Positions 19,165 through 28,390 of a stretch of DNA of 64,000 bases are shown in pieces. Source of the stretch: Nostoc sp. UHCC 0870 (GTDB lineage Bacteria > Cyanobacteriota > Cyanobacteriia > Cyanobacteriales > Nostocaceae); contig NZ_CP091915.1 in the NCBI RefSeq assembly GCF_022063185.1, positions 104,339-168,338 of the forward strand. Direction: 5' to 3'. The position numbers and the translations under genes are program-made. Positions within the stretch are counted from its first letter, which is position 1. The number at the start of each line of letters is the position of its first letter. The notes beneath the pieces are model-generated. The model worked only from the letters and a program-made list of their open reading frames with translations. It was not told the DNA's origin and did not search any database.

Positions 19165-19424
19165 TACTTGAACCCCAACAAGTCAGTAAATAAACCCGTT
19201 ACCTCACAGTATATGTTGCCGATAATATTTTTACCGAGTTTCGTTACCAAACTTGAGCCGATTCTAGGGGGACTTGGATATCAATCATAGTGGTAAAGAA
19301 AACGGTCGTTTCTTTTACCTTTATAGTTGCAGTTAATCCTGGCTGAAATTCAACTATTTTTTTTTATAAGTCAAAGGGTTTTTTGAGCAAACTTTCTTGC
19401 CTACCGTTTGATGGGACTTTCGGT

Positions 19425-19590
19425 TAGTTGCAAATAATCCTGGCTCAAACCGATGATTGCAGGTTGGTTGCAATTAATCCTGGCTCAGTTGCAAATAATC
19501 CTGGCTGAAGCGTAATTATAGTTGCATTTAATCCTGGTTTGTAAATGTCATGATTGCAGGTTTGAGCGATTAGCATTGCAGGTCGCTACA
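19425..19590 (-). repeat. transposon right terminal inverted repeat (166 bp)
   Basis: Inverted counterpart of 15969-16134. A further AATCCTGGCTGAA unit lies just inside at ~19335, suggesting an extra transposase-binding site on this side only. Confidence 0.85.
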
Positions 19591-19591
19591 C

Positions 19592-20002
19592 TTAACGCGA
19601 CTTGGCAAAGTGCTGTTGAGTCTTCGCCGCAATCTGACGATCTGTCATCTTGTCAACTGTTTCAATACCTACAACACGGCTAGAGAGGTGATTTACTTCA
19701 AGACGTTCTTTGAGTTCATCCTTTGCCTCACCCGGCCCAAATATTAGAATAGACTCTGCATCACGAATATATGCAATGACCGCATCATAGTAAATGTTGA
19801 GTTGCCCCGTAAAATTTCTCTGGCGGCTATCATCTGCGGGTACTTGACGCGATTCATAAGCACCTTTAAGGGGTGAATCACCAGAACGCCGGGGCTGTTT
19901 TTCTACCTCCGATATAATCTCATTTATCTCTTCCCCTTTCTCCGTAACAGTCACGACAATAGCTTTCCTATGGTCAATCCACAGCCCTACTTTTGTTTTC
20001 AT
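19592..20002 (-). CDS. host-attachment/eRF1-like small protein (tentative)
   Basis: 136 residues beginning MKTKVGLWIDHRKAIVVTV, with GPGEAKDELKERL near residue 90 and VDKMTDRQIAAKTQQHF at the C-terminus. This pattern resembles the bacterial archaeo-eRF1-related or 'host attachment' proteins found beside stress genes. The assignment is from memory and tentative. The stop codon lies in the CTTAAC target duplication of the transposon, so the protein is intact. Motif copy D lies 100 bp upstream. Before the transposon came, the MgtA-type ATPase followed directly. Confidence 0.6.
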   Translation of the reverse strand: MKTKVGLWIDHRKAIVVTVTEKGEEINEIISEVEKQPRRSGDSPLKGAYESRQVPADDSRQRNFTGQLNIYYDAVIAYIRDAESILIFGPGEAKDELKERLEVNHLSSRVVGIETVDKMTDRQIAAKTQQHFAKSR

Positions 20003-20101
20003 TGATATATCCTTTGTTCACTAGTTCCACATTGAATTTTAGAACTGCTTACCACAGTGAAATTAACAACTTTGGCTTATGATTTTACTGTGATAGGCGG
20101 T

Positions 20102-20142
20102 TGTTTTATTTCCTGAATAAATTGATTGAATACGATACAAAA
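20102..20142 (-). promoter_or_regulatory. shared ~40-bp upstream motif, copy D
   Basis: Fourth copy, on the minus strand: TTTTGTATCGTATTC, AATCAATTTATTCAG, GAAATAAAAC, followed by CACAGTAAAA. It points at the gene starting at 20002, 100 bp away. Its reversed position together with its reversed target gene argues that orientation matters. Confidence 0.55.
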
Positions 20143-20190
20143 CTTAATTACGAATTACGAATTATTTAAATCTCGACGTGTTAACTCCCA

Positions 20191-22032
20191 GTTCGCCCAT
20201 TTTTTTGGGAGTTAGAAGAAAGACTACTCAGGAGTAAAAGATTGACCATCAAGTTGGGTGTAAATACTGATTGGAAAGCCCAGTAAAGCAAGAATACGCT
20301 TTTGCAAAGGTGAAAGAGCAGTCAAGTGAGCATAAATTTCGTTTTTAACCTCAATCAATAGCAATGTAATCTCTTTAAATGCAGCCAGAATTATTTCTGC
20401 GCCCTTGTCTTGCAGTTTCTCGCTTCGGATTGCCAACATAGAGACCCGCAAGTTTTTCTTTCTCTTTTTCTAGATTGTGGCGAACCTGAAATTCTAAAAG
20501 GTTTAAAACTCGCAAACCAATAGAAAGTAGTCTGATTAAACCAGTAATATGGTCTTCACGTTGTAAATACATCGGAGTCAAGGAAAGAGGAAAGTTTTTC
20601 AGCCTCGCAAATCCTCGTTCCATTAAGTACTCATCTCTATAGGCACGAACTGCTTGTTTTAAACTAAATTCAGTTTGATGTTTATTTGTAACGTAAACCC
20701 GCCAGCCTAACATTTGGATTTGTGCTTTAACTGCGGATTCGTCAATCTTAAAACTCAGGTCAAACGATACTTCTTCTACTATTCTAGCTGGGCGGTCTCG
20801 GTATCTTTGTTGAACTTTTTTAACTTTTTTTGTTTGAATATCAACTTGAAATAATCCACTGGTTTTATATTTGTTGAGAATAGCTTCACATATTTCTAAC
20901 CATTCCAAGTGTGAAGTGAGCTTTTTCTTGCCACGTCGAGGCACTTTCAGTTGTTCTAGAGCATCTACTGTTTTCTGTATTCGTTCACGTAGATGTTTTT
21001 CTGCTGTTTTTTGAATCGCAAACGAGCGCACAATTAATTGTCTTTCCGACCAAGATATTTCTTGTCCATCAATCTCTATTTCATGGATAATCTCTCTTTC
21101 AAAGCCATCAGCTATGTTTTTGCTTTTTGCATCTGCATATTCGTAATCTATAGTTGTTAGTTCTTGTTGACCATCCCAAACTGGTTGGAGATATTTGCTT
21201 AGTTCTTCGTTAGATACTTGCTTGGCTGTTAAAGGACATAAGTAAAAATCTCCGCCCCATACTATATGAGTTCTTGTCTTTATTGATGACATTTTACAGT
21301 CACCAATATATAACAATCCTGACTTTTTTAGTGTTGAACGTACTTTATCTATTGCTGGAATATATAATGGGTCATCTGCTTTTTCTCCTGACAATATTTC
21401 CGTCGCTATTGGCATTCCTAATGGGTCTAATGTCGATAGCATTATTTTCACTTGCGCCAAATCCGGACGATTGTCTTTGCTGTGACCCCATTGAAATAAC
21501 CCTTGTGGGTTTACTCCACAATGACTTGAAGCTGTTGTACTATCTAACCGCACCTGTTCTGGGACAATATCGTACACCCGCAACAAACTACTTCCTAGTT
21601 CCGACTCAAATGAACACCAGTTTGCATCTATAGATAGGTAACGTAATACTGCTTGCAGACGGTCATCTGCCAAATCTAGTGAGCGTAAAGATTCGTCCGT
21701 CAAGCTTTTTAACGTTTCTAACCGCTTACTCACCCAAGCTTGAACATGGTTCAAACGGTGGTCTGCTTGCGATAATATGTGTGTTAACCAAATTACCACC
21801 ACACTACCTAGGTTTAGTCCTTGCCAGTTTCCATGACATGGAAAATGTTTATCGATTAGTTGTTCTACTCCCATATGCTCCAGTTGTCTTAGCAGTAAGG
21901 GTATATCATCAACTCGTTCGTTTGTAATTATGGGTTCTTTTGCCATGAACCCGAACTTATACCTACTTGGTTTCTTTTGGAATATGTCTATAGGTATACT
22001 TTTTTGGCTAACTCAGAAAAAAATGGGCGAAC
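20191..22032 (-). mobile_element. IS1634-family element
   Basis: Imperfect inverted repeats: GTTCGCCCATTTTTTTGGGA at 20191 and its counterpart ending in GGGCGAAC at 22032, both followed inward by a GAGTTAG word. I do not see a clean target duplication. It carries one long transposase, frameshifted near its C-terminus. The insertion cut the 3' end of an ion-channel gene. Confidence 0.78.
20224..21946 (-). pseudogene. IS1634-family transposase, C-terminal frameshift
   Basis: The main frame (20375-21946, 523 residues) has an IS4/IS1634-type fold: VRLDSTTASSHC with the first Asp, LLYIGDCKMSS with the second, and YLMERGFARLKN with the Glu (Y-2-3-E-like motif). A second frame (20224-20451) continues the C-terminus (AFKEITLLL, LTALSPLQKRILALLGF). 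The shift lies around 20410-20445, after KLAGLYVGNPKRET. The tail is outside the catalytic core, so residual activity cannot be excluded. Confidence 0.8.
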
Positions 22033-22402
22033 CTGGAGTGTTAAAGCTTGAATCTCAGTTCGCAGTGCGGTAATTTCTGTTTGCAAGGCTTTAATTGATT
22101 TCACACCAGCTAGTTCTGCTTCATTATTCTCTGCATCCTGACCTACAAAGAATGTTGCCAAAGTTGCTGTCACATAACCACTGATCGCAAACGCATACAG
22201 TGCCAGGAAAAAACATAGTACCCGCCCTTCTGCCGTTTTCGGAAAGTAATCAGACCCAATCGTAGTCATCACCATTGCTGTCCACCACAGCCCAGCACCA
22301 ACATCGGCGTTTCTAGCCAATCTTCTAACTGTTGCAGTACCTCACTGCGCTCTTGATCTAACGTCGGCTTTGAGCGTTGGTTCAGATAGCTGAAGGATGA
22401 GA
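21988..22402 (-). pseudogene. voltage-gated-type ion channel, internally deleted and cut by IS
   Basis: The C-terminal frame (21988-22320) has a pore loop with selectivity filter MTTIGSDYFPKTAEGR, the inner helix VLCFFLALYAFAISGYVTATLATFF, and a coiled-coil tail. Upstream, in a different frame, a short N-terminal piece (SEVLQQLEDWLETPMLVL) directly abuts the pore helix, so the voltage-sensor-like helices between are deleted. The IS1634 element replaces the last residues. It followed the cbpA-cbpM genes on the same strand, with possible overlap of the cbpM stop. Confidence 0.7.
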
Positions 22403-22690
22403 CTGATACACCTTTAGCTGCGCCCGTAATTGGGCAATTTCCGTCGCCATATCTAGCACCATTGCCGCTCCGACTAAGTTTAGCCCTAAATCTTGACGCA
22501 AGCGTTGAATCTGAGCAATTCGCGCGATCGCACGGGAATGCAGCAAATCACCAATGGGTTCGATTACGCCTAACTCAACGTAAACCTGCACAATGCTCAT
22601 CGAAGTCTCAGTTATTGATGCGGCATATTCAAAGGTGTAGAGTTGTTCGCCTTCGAGTGAAACCACGGTTTTTGAAAGGCTGAAGGTCAT
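22382..22690 (-). CDS. cbpM: chaperone modulator CbpM
   Basis: 102 residues of the MerR-like CbpM family: a variant helix-turn-helix (YEYAASI-like start, VQVYVELGVIEPIGD), IARIAQIQRLRQDLGLNLVGAAMVLDM, and a short coiled coil. CbpM proteins bind the J-domain of CbpA and tune its activity. The start overlaps the dnaJ-like gene stop by 4 bp (ATGA), as in cbpAM operons of other bacteria. Confidence 0.88.
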   Translation of the reverse strand: MTFSLSKTVVSLEGEQLYTFEYAASITETSMSIVQVYVELGVIEPIGDLLHSRAIARIAQIQRLRQDLGLNLVGAAMVLDMATEIAQLRAQLKVYQSHPSAI

Positions 22691-23631
22691 AACTTAATCT
22701 CCTCTAATTGGGTACGTGGGTTAAAGCTAGTATTTGCCTGGATTTTTTCGTAGTATTCTTCCTCGATCGCACTCAGATCTTGCGGCGTGACAATCTGAAG
22801 TTTGGCAAATAAGTCACCTCGTCCCCCTTTTGGCAATGTCCAGCCTTTGCCGCGCAGTCTGAGGGATTGCCCCGATCGCACTCCTTTAGGGATTTTCATC
22901 GTTACGCTACCATCGGGGGTTGGTACGCTAATTTCTGCGCCTAAAACCGCTTCATCAGGGCGAATGGGAATTTCGCAAACCAGGTTATCGCCCTCAAATC
23001 GAAAGAAGGGATGGGGTAACACTTCGATAGTTAAATATAAATCGCCACGCTGTTGAGAGAATGGACTAGGACGACTTTTACCTTTGATGCGAATTCTACT
23101 CCCAGGCTTTGCACCCGAGGGAATACGGACGTTGATTGTTTCCTCATCGAGTTGCAGCCGTTTTTGAACACCGTGAAACGCTTCGGAAAATGTCAGGGCA
23201 ATGGCGGCTTCAGTATCCGGTGCAGGGGCTTGAGAACGAAATCCACCACTAAAATCATCAAAGCCACCAGTGGAGGTTTTACGTCTCGTTCGACCCAGCA
23301 GATCGTTGATAAACGAATCAAAATCGCTGTACTGATCGAAGTCAGTTGTACCAACATTAGTGGAACTGGGTGGTGGCGCTTCAGTGTAACCAGGATTATT
23401 CCAGTGCTGACCAAAGCGATCATATTTCTGCCGCTTTTCTGGATCAGAAAGTACCTCATTCGCTTCGTTCAGGTCTTTGAACTTCGCTTCTGCATCTTTA
23501 TCTCCAGGATTGAGGTCAGGATGATATTTTCGGGCAAGTTTGCGGTAAGCGCGTTTAATTTCTTCAGGGGTTGCGGTTTTGTTGACTCCCAGAACTGCGT
23601 AATAGTCTTTAAAATCCGTTGCAGTTGGCAT
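22687..23631 (-). CDS. cbpA: CbpA-like DnaJ co-chaperone
   Basis: 314 residues: J-domain at ~8-75 with HPD at 37-39, a Gly/Ser/Thr-rich linker (~90-135), then two DnaJ C-terminal beta domains (EETINVRIPSGAKPGSRIRIKGKS; ILGAE-type VLGAEISVPTPDGSVTMKIPKGV, LRLRGKGW). There is no Cys-rich zinc finger, which marks the CbpA class rather than DnaJ. It stimulates DnaK and may bind DNA. Coupled to cbpM by a 4-bp overlap. DUF6544 lies 42 bp upstream on the same strand. Confidence 0.92.
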   Translation of the reverse strand: MPTATDFKDYYAVLGVNKTATPEEIKRAYRKLARKYHPDLNPGDKDAEAKFKDLNEANEVLSDPEKRQKYDRFGQHWNNPGYTEAPPPSSTNVGTTDFDQYSDFDSFINDLLGRTRRKTSTGGFDDFSGGFRSQAPAPDTEAAIALTFSEAFHGVQKRLQLDEETINVRIPSGAKPGSRIRIKGKSRPSPFSQQRGDLYLTIEVLPHPFFRFEGDNLVCEIPIRPDEAVLGAEISVPTPDGSVTMKIPKGVRSGQSLRLRGKGWTLPKGGRGDLFAKLQIVTPQDLSAIEEEYYEKIQANTSFNPRTQLEEIKL

Positions 23632-23673
23632 TACTGACCTCTCAATTATGGGTTATTTTCCGATGGGTGCAAT

Positions 23674-24531
23674 TCATGCCGCGAACTCATAGCTAATTTC
23701 TGTAATCTTTCCTTTAAAATAGAGCCGAGTGCCTTCTGGATGCTCCCATCCCACTTCACCTTTTAAGGGAATCAGCATCCCATTGCGAACTGAATATTCC
23801 CCAAATCTGCCGCCCCAAGGCATCGCAGTCAGCTTATCGCCATCCATTCGATAACGACCCTCAGCCCGAATAGTGGCGATAGCCCCTTCGTCATTAAACT
23901 GAAATACAAGGGAAACAGTTGTTGTACCATCGGTCATAGTAGCGCGAGCGGATGTGTCATCAATCGCCTCCCAGCGCACACCCTGACTAGGTAACAGAGC
24001 CGTGGGATACCACGCCGTCTCTGCAAAAAACCGCAATAATTCACCTTGATTCGATTCAGGCGTACCGTGCATTTTGGCAACGGTGAAAAGACCGAATAAT
24101 GAAGCCTGTAAGTTGCCTTCTCCTAACAGATAGGTATCATGGACAAAGGCATTCACTCCGGGAGCCATCTGAATACGTGCATCCCAATCAAAACCGGGGT
24201 GCTGGGTGATCACAAGCTGTGTGGCGGTAAACTTACTCCACTTTGCCTCAGTTTCACTCATATTGAACTGCCCCTGCTGAGAGAGTTTGACCGCAGATGC
24301 GATCGCTTGTCCATCCTTAAGCACAGTCCGAAAGAATCGCTGTACAGGGGCTGGTAAGCCTTCAATTTCCTTTTGGTCATAGATTTTGGGCTTAATTATT
24401 TCCTGTCCATTTGTTAATCTGGCGCGTAATTTATCAGTATCCAACTGCCACCGATAACCACTATAAATGGCTGCAATTCCCAAGCAGACTATGATGAAAA
24501 CACCAATAATTGCAATCCATCTAATCCACAT
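23674..24531 (-). CDS. DUF6544-family membrane-anchored protein
   Basis: 285 residues with one N-terminal transmembrane segment (RWIAIIGVFIIVCLGIAAIY) followed by a beta-rich domain. Typical family sequences include LPAPVQRFFRTVL, QGQFNMSETEAKWSKFTATQ, FAETAWYPTALLP and ISYEF near the end. Function unknown. It lies 42 bp upstream of cbpA in the same direction, so probably the first gene of that stress operon. Confidence 0.72.
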   Translation of the reverse strand: MWIRWIAIIGVFIIVCLGIAAIYSGYRWQLDTDKLRARLTNGQEIIKPKIYDQKEIEGLPAPVQRFFRTVLKDGQAIASAVKLSQQGQFNMSETEAKWSKFTATQLVITQHPGFDWDARIQMAPGVNAFVHDTYLLGEGNLQASLFGLFTVAKMHGTPESNQGELLRFFAETAWYPTALLPSQGVRWEAIDDTSARATMTDGTTTVSLVFQFNDEGAIATIRAEGRYRMDGDKLTAMPWGGRFGEYSVRNGMLIPLKGEVGWEHPEGTRLYFKGKITEISYEFAA

Positions 24532-25039
24532 GATCCTTACCTATATTTGTTAATTCAGAAGTTGATAAATTGTGATGATAAGAATGATTATAAAAATAGT
24601 TTTATAGATTAACTTTGTGTATTTAGCTAGCCAACTTGTAAGATAATTATCAACCTCCACAAAATCACTGACTACTTCCCTAATTTTCCACTAAAGCATA
24701 AAACATCAAATACTTCCTGTATCTGAATAGGTAAATAAAAATAATGTCATCTATTCCTTTGGAAATATTTATAAGAATACGGACAATTCATACATAATGA
24801 AATCATTGAATTAAACATGATATTTAACTGAAAAATTTTATACTTATTTTTACCAAAACAAGCGAAAATAAATGGATAGATAGCAGTCCTAAATGATTTG
24901 TGAAATATCGTATGTAGGTTTGTTGACTGTCAACGCTTAACAGTCAATAGGGAAAAAGGAGGATTTGAATTTTGAATTTTGAATTCAGATCGCAACAACG
25001 TGACGATTAGTCTTTATTCTTTGAGCAAGGTTTTAGCCT
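24532..25039. other. divergent intergenic region
   Basis: About 500 AT-rich bases between the divergently transcribed DUF6544 operon and the exporter operon; both promoters must be here. It contains a short heptad repeat (TTTTGAA about three times near 24968-24985), like the tandem heptamers of heterocystous cyanobacteria. No gene seen. Confidence 0.5.
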
Positions 25040-26992
25040 ATGAAACTTTCCCATGAGTTAATTCCTGCTGCTTCTTTAAACTTAAATGAGGTGACAATCG
25101 ACATTCGGGGACTCTACAAACACTATGGTAAAACCATTGCAATTCGCGGACTCGATCTGCAAATCCGCCGTGGCGAATTGTTTGGATTGATTGGGCCTGA
25201 TGGTGCAGGTAAGACAACCACATTCAATATTTTGGGTGGCGTGATGGAGGCTACCGCAGGTGATGCTAAAATTCTGGGATTACCTGCCCGCGATGCGCGA
25301 AATTACGCTGGATATTTAACTCAACAATTTTCTCTTTATCCCGATCTGAGTGTGGATGAAAATATCTATTACAGTGCAGGATTGCGACTTGTCCCCGAAA
25401 ATCAACTTGAAGCACGACGCACCAAGTATCTTAAGTTGATGCAACTCGATTCATTCCGCGATCGCCTTGCCGGTCGTCTTTCCGGTGGGATGAAGCAAAA
25501 GTTAGCCTTGTGCTGTGCATTAATTGCTGAACCGCAAGTATTATTGCTCGATGAGCCAACAACTGGAGTAGATACCATTGCTAGGCGTGAGTTTTGGGAC
25601 ATTCTGGCTGGATTAACTGCCCAAAATATTACCGTACTAGTTGCGACTCCCGATCTAGATGAAGCCGAACGGTGCGATCGCGTGGCATTAATTTACAACG
25701 GACAAATTCAGCAAATGGGTTCTCCCTCAGAACTCAAGGGGAATTTAGGCTTAAATCGCTTAATTATCCGCACTTCGCAGCTAATTCAAGCAGAAAAAGC
25801 CCTGATTGTCACAGGTGAAATTGTAGAGGTGTCTACACTAGGCGATCGCCTGGAAGTTTTGGTAAAAGATGTGAAATCGGGAATTGCCTTTGTGCGCGAT
25901 CGCTTGACTCAAAACAATGTACAGTTCGAGCAAATTCAACCAGAATCACCCACACTAGAGAACGTTTTCACCACACTCTTACGCCAAAAAGGTTCTGTAC
26001 CAAAATCTCTGGCATTTCCGCGAGTCAAAAGCTTGGCAATATCTGAACCTGCAAAGGCGAAAATAGCCATATCTGCACAGAATCTCAATCGCGTTTTTGG
26101 TTCTTTTCACGCCGTTGTGGATTTGAATCTTGATATCCGCTATGGCGATGTTTATGGACTTCTGGGTGCAAATGGAGCGGGAAAAACCACCGCCATCAAA
26201 ATGCTATGTGGACTATTACCAATTAGTTCTGGCGAAATGTCTCTGGCTGGAGAAACAGGTAATCTTCGCAGTGCAGAATTGCGGCAACGCATCGGCTATA
26301 TGAGTCAGAAGTTCACCCTCTACGATGATTTAACCATTCTGGAAAATTTGCAGTTCTATAGCGGGGTTTATGGCATTCCACCCCGTCAGCAGCGAGAAAA
26401 AATTAGTTGGGTGTTATCCATTTCGGGATTAGAAGGACAAGAACATTTACTGACAAGACAACTCCCCGGTGGATGGAAGCAACGGGTAGCATTTGGCGCA
26501 TCCGTCATCCATGAACCGGAAATTTTGTTTTTAGATGAACCAACTTCTGGCGTAGATGTTTTAGCACGACAGCAATTTTGGCAATTGATTAATGATTTTG
26601 CTCGTCATGGGACGGCAATTTTGGTGACAACCCATTATATGAACGAAGCGGAACAATGTAGCCGGATGTGTTTTATGGTTGAAGGGCGGAAAGTTGCTGA
26701 AGGTTCTGCCAGTGAGATTAAAGCCGCACAACCTGGTCAATTATTTGAGTTAAAAATTGGCGAACTGCAAGGAAGTTACGATCGCTTACGGCAATTTCTC
26801 GAACCGTGGCGCGTTTCCATTTTTGGCGATCGCCTCCACGTTGTTCTCGATCATCCTACCGCAGAACTGCCCCAAGTGCGGTCTTATCTGCAATCGGCAA
26901 ATCTGTCTCTTACAGATATTCAACCGATGCCATTTTCCCTAGAAGATGCCTTTATTGGGGAAGTGCAACGAGCCGGAGGTGCGCCGCCATGA
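25040..26992 (+). CDS. ABC exporter ATPase with two nucleotide-binding domains (YbhF-like)
   Basis: 650 residues with two fused ATPase domains. First: Walker A GPDGAGKT at 52-59, signature LSGGMKQ at 147-153, Walker B LLLDEPTTGVD near 168. Second: Walker A GANGAGKT near 382, Walker B LFLDEPTSGVD, but the signature reads LPGGWKQ, with Pro in place of the usual Ser. The layout matches YbhF of the YbhFSR drug exporter. It overlaps the permease gene by 4 bp (ATGA). The two remaining parts, a second permease and a membrane-fusion protein, lie 8.7 kb downstream. Confidence 0.9.
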   Translation: MKLSHELIPAASLNLNEVTIDIRGLYKHYGKTIAIRGLDLQIRRGELFGLIGPDGAGKTTTFNILGGVMEATAGDAKILGLPARDARNYAGYLTQQFSLYPDLSVDENIYYSAGLRLVPENQLEARRTKYLKLMQLDSFRDRLAGRLSGGMKQKLALCCALIAEPQVLLLDEPTTGVDTIARREFWDILAGLTAQNITVLVATPDLDEAERCDRVALIYNGQIQQMGSPSELKGNLGLNRLIIRTSQLIQAEKALIVTGEIVEVSTLGDRLEVLVKDVKSGIAFVRDRLTQNNVQFEQIQPESPTLENVFTTLLRQKGSVPKSLAFPRVKSLAISEPAKAKIAISAQNLNRVFGSFHAVVDLNLDIRYGDVYGLLGANGAGKTTAIKMLCGLLPISSGEMSLAGETGNLRSAELRQRIGYMSQKFTLYDDLTILENLQFYSGVYGIPPRQQREKISWVLSISGLEGQEHLLTRQLPGGWKQRVAFGASVIHEPEILFLDEPTSGVDVLARQQFWQLINDFARHGTAILVTTHYMNEAEQCSRMCFMVEGRKVAEGSASEIKAAQPGQLFELKIGELQGSYDRLRQFLEPWRVSIFGDRLHVVLDHPTAELPQVRSYLQSANLSLTDIQPMPFSLEDAFIGEVQRAGGAPP

Positions 26993-28095
26993 TGATTCGC
27001 CGGATTCGCAATCAATTATTCAAAGAATTAGAGCAGTTTGTGCGCGATCGCTTAGGTGTTGCCCTGGCATTCATTTTACCTGTAATTGCGCTGCTAATTA
27101 TTGGCTATGCAATTCGCCTGGAAGCGAAAAACATTGCTCTGGCGGTGCGCGATCTCGATCAGACAAGCTTCAGCCGGAGTTATGTTGAACGACTGTACGC
27201 CACCAATTTATTTGTCCCAGCACAATGGCAAGGCGAACGCTTTCCCGATGCCATCGACCGGGGAACGGCTCAAGTGCAAGTCACCATTCCACCAGACTTT
27301 ACTGCTGAGGTACAAGCGGGTAAAACTGGAAATCTGCAAGTTGTGATTGATGGCAGTGATGTGATCAACGCACGGGTAACAAGATTGGCGATTCAGGGAA
27401 CAACTTTGTCAGTTGTACAAGCCCAACTCAGTAAACTTGCTGACTCTGTTGGTGTAATTTCTCAAGTGCGACTTTGGTTTAATCCGGGACGACAGGAATC
27501 ATTATTTATTGTACCTGGAAGTTACGGAGTGATTTTAGCCATCTTTCCGCCGTTGTTGATAGCGATCGCATTAGTGCGAGAAAAAGAACAAGGGACAATT
27601 CTACAGCTTTACGCCTCTAGCCTCAGTGCCTCGGAACTATTGCTAGGTAAATCCTTGGCATATACCCTCGTGGGATTGGGAGAAGCTTTAATTCTGTTTA
27701 TTGTCGGTTTTTTGTTGTTTCAAGTCCGCGTGATTGGCGATCCCACCCCCTTAATTATTGGCACTCCCATATTCATCTGGGTAAGCGTACAACTCGGATT
27801 AATCATCGGCATTTTTACTACCACCCAAAGCGCGGCTGTACAAGCGATCGGCACCATTAAAGTGCTGACTGCCTTTTTGCTAGCAGGATTTTTGTTTCCC
27901 CTCAATACAGTGCCGTTTCCATTTTCCATTGCTTCCTACTTAGTTCCCGTGCGGTATTATATCGAACTTTGTCGGGATGTATTTGTGCGGGGTTCAGGCT
28001 GGTTTGGAACTTGGCATCTCATCGGTGCTTTGCTGCTTTTGGGAATTGTCGAGTTTGCGATCGCTTGGTGGGGAATGCGGCGAATGCAACTATAG
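26989..28095 (+). CDS. ABC-2 type permease (YbhS-like)
   Basis: The frame is open from 26806, but ATG 26989 overlaps the ATPase stop by 4 bp and gives the normal 368 residues. One N-terminal membrane helix (LGVALAFILPVIALLIIGYAI), a large periplasmic loop (~45-170), and five C-terminal helices with the ABC-2 signature region (VREKEQGTILQLYASSLSASELLLGK). It partners the ATPase. It ends in CAACTATAG at the edge of the 8.7-kb inserted block. Confidence 0.9.
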   Translation: MMIRRIRNQLFKELEQFVRDRLGVALAFILPVIALLIIGYAIRLEAKNIALAVRDLDQTSFSRSYVERLYATNLFVPAQWQGERFPDAIDRGTAQVQVTIPPDFTAEVQAGKTGNLQVVIDGSDVINARVTRLAIQGTTLSVVQAQLSKLADSVGVISQVRLWFNPGRQESLFIVPGSYGVILAIFPPLLIAIALVREKEQGTILQLYASSLSASELLLGKSLAYTLVGLGEALILFIVGFLLFQVRVIGDPTPLIIGTPIFIWVSVQLGLIIGIFTTTQSAAVQAIGTIKVLTAFLLAGFLFPLNTVPFPFSIASYLVPVRYYIELCRDVFVRGSGWFGTWHLIGALLLLGIVEFAIAWWGMRRMQL

Positions 28096-28322
28096 AGCAA
28101 CTTAATTAAAAGTTGATGTACGCCAGATAATTTTTGAATAATTAACAAAACTTCATCTTTTGTAAAAACCGTTGGTAAATATTTAGATTTTTTAGCACGA
28201 ACCGCATCAACCTTCAAATCTAAATCTTGTTTTAATACCTCTTTGTAGAGAAATAAAACTGTATGAAGTGCTTGGTTTTGTGTTGATGCAGCAACATTTG
28301 TGGCTAATTTTGTTATTTCCTA
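28094..28322 (-). pseudogene. integron-type tyrosine integrase fragment
   Basis: Minus-strand reading gives ATNVAASTQNQALHTVLFLY followed by KEVLKQDLDL, then LPTVFTKDEVLLIIQKLSGV and HQLLIKLLY. This matches the core-binding domain and the start of the catalytic domain of IntI-like integrases (S-T-Q-N-Q-A-L; L-P-V-V-L-T-x-x-E-V). A stop precedes it, and the catalytic domain is replaced by the permease gene end at 28095. A relic without activity that marks one edge of the inserted block. Confidence 0.7.
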
Positions 28323-28332
28323 CTTTCCCAAT

Positions 28333-28349
28333 ATCCCAAAACAGGATAA
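28333..28349 (+). promoter_or_regulatory. 17-bp repeat, candidate R-M operator (methylase side)
   Basis: ATCCCAAAACAGGATAA occurs here, 41 bp before the methyltransferase start, and again at 31826-31842 before the controller gene. Its core ATCC-n7-GGAT has dyad symmetry, as expected of a controller-protein operator. The two copies are direct repeats around the whole R-M cassette, so a recombination scar is the alternative. Confidence 0.5.
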
Positions 28350-28390
28350 AGTAATATTCAACCAACTCTTAGACCCACACAAGTCAATAA

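Larger units (their letters stand above)
15969..19590 (-). mobile_element. Tn552-like transposon (3622 bp) with long terminal inverted repeats
   Basis: Bounded by TGTAGCGACC at 15969 and its complement ending at 19590, with a 6-bp direct repeat CTTAAC on each side (15963-15968; 19591-19596). The ends are 166-bp inverted repeats. It encodes a serine resolvase, a DDE transposase of the TniA/TnsB type (damaged) and a TniB/TnsC-type ATPase, all on the minus strand. No TniQ or TnsA is present. The gene set, long repeats and 6-bp duplication resemble Tn552 more than Tn7 or CRISPR-associated transposons. It split the operon of the genes at 20002 and 15932. Confidence 0.85.

Noticed and set aside
15969..19590. 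CRISPR-associated (type V-K) or Tn7-like transposon
   Set aside because: No Cas12k, TniQ, TnsA or repeat-spacer array; the resolvase, long inverted repeats and 6-bp duplication fit a Tn552-like element.
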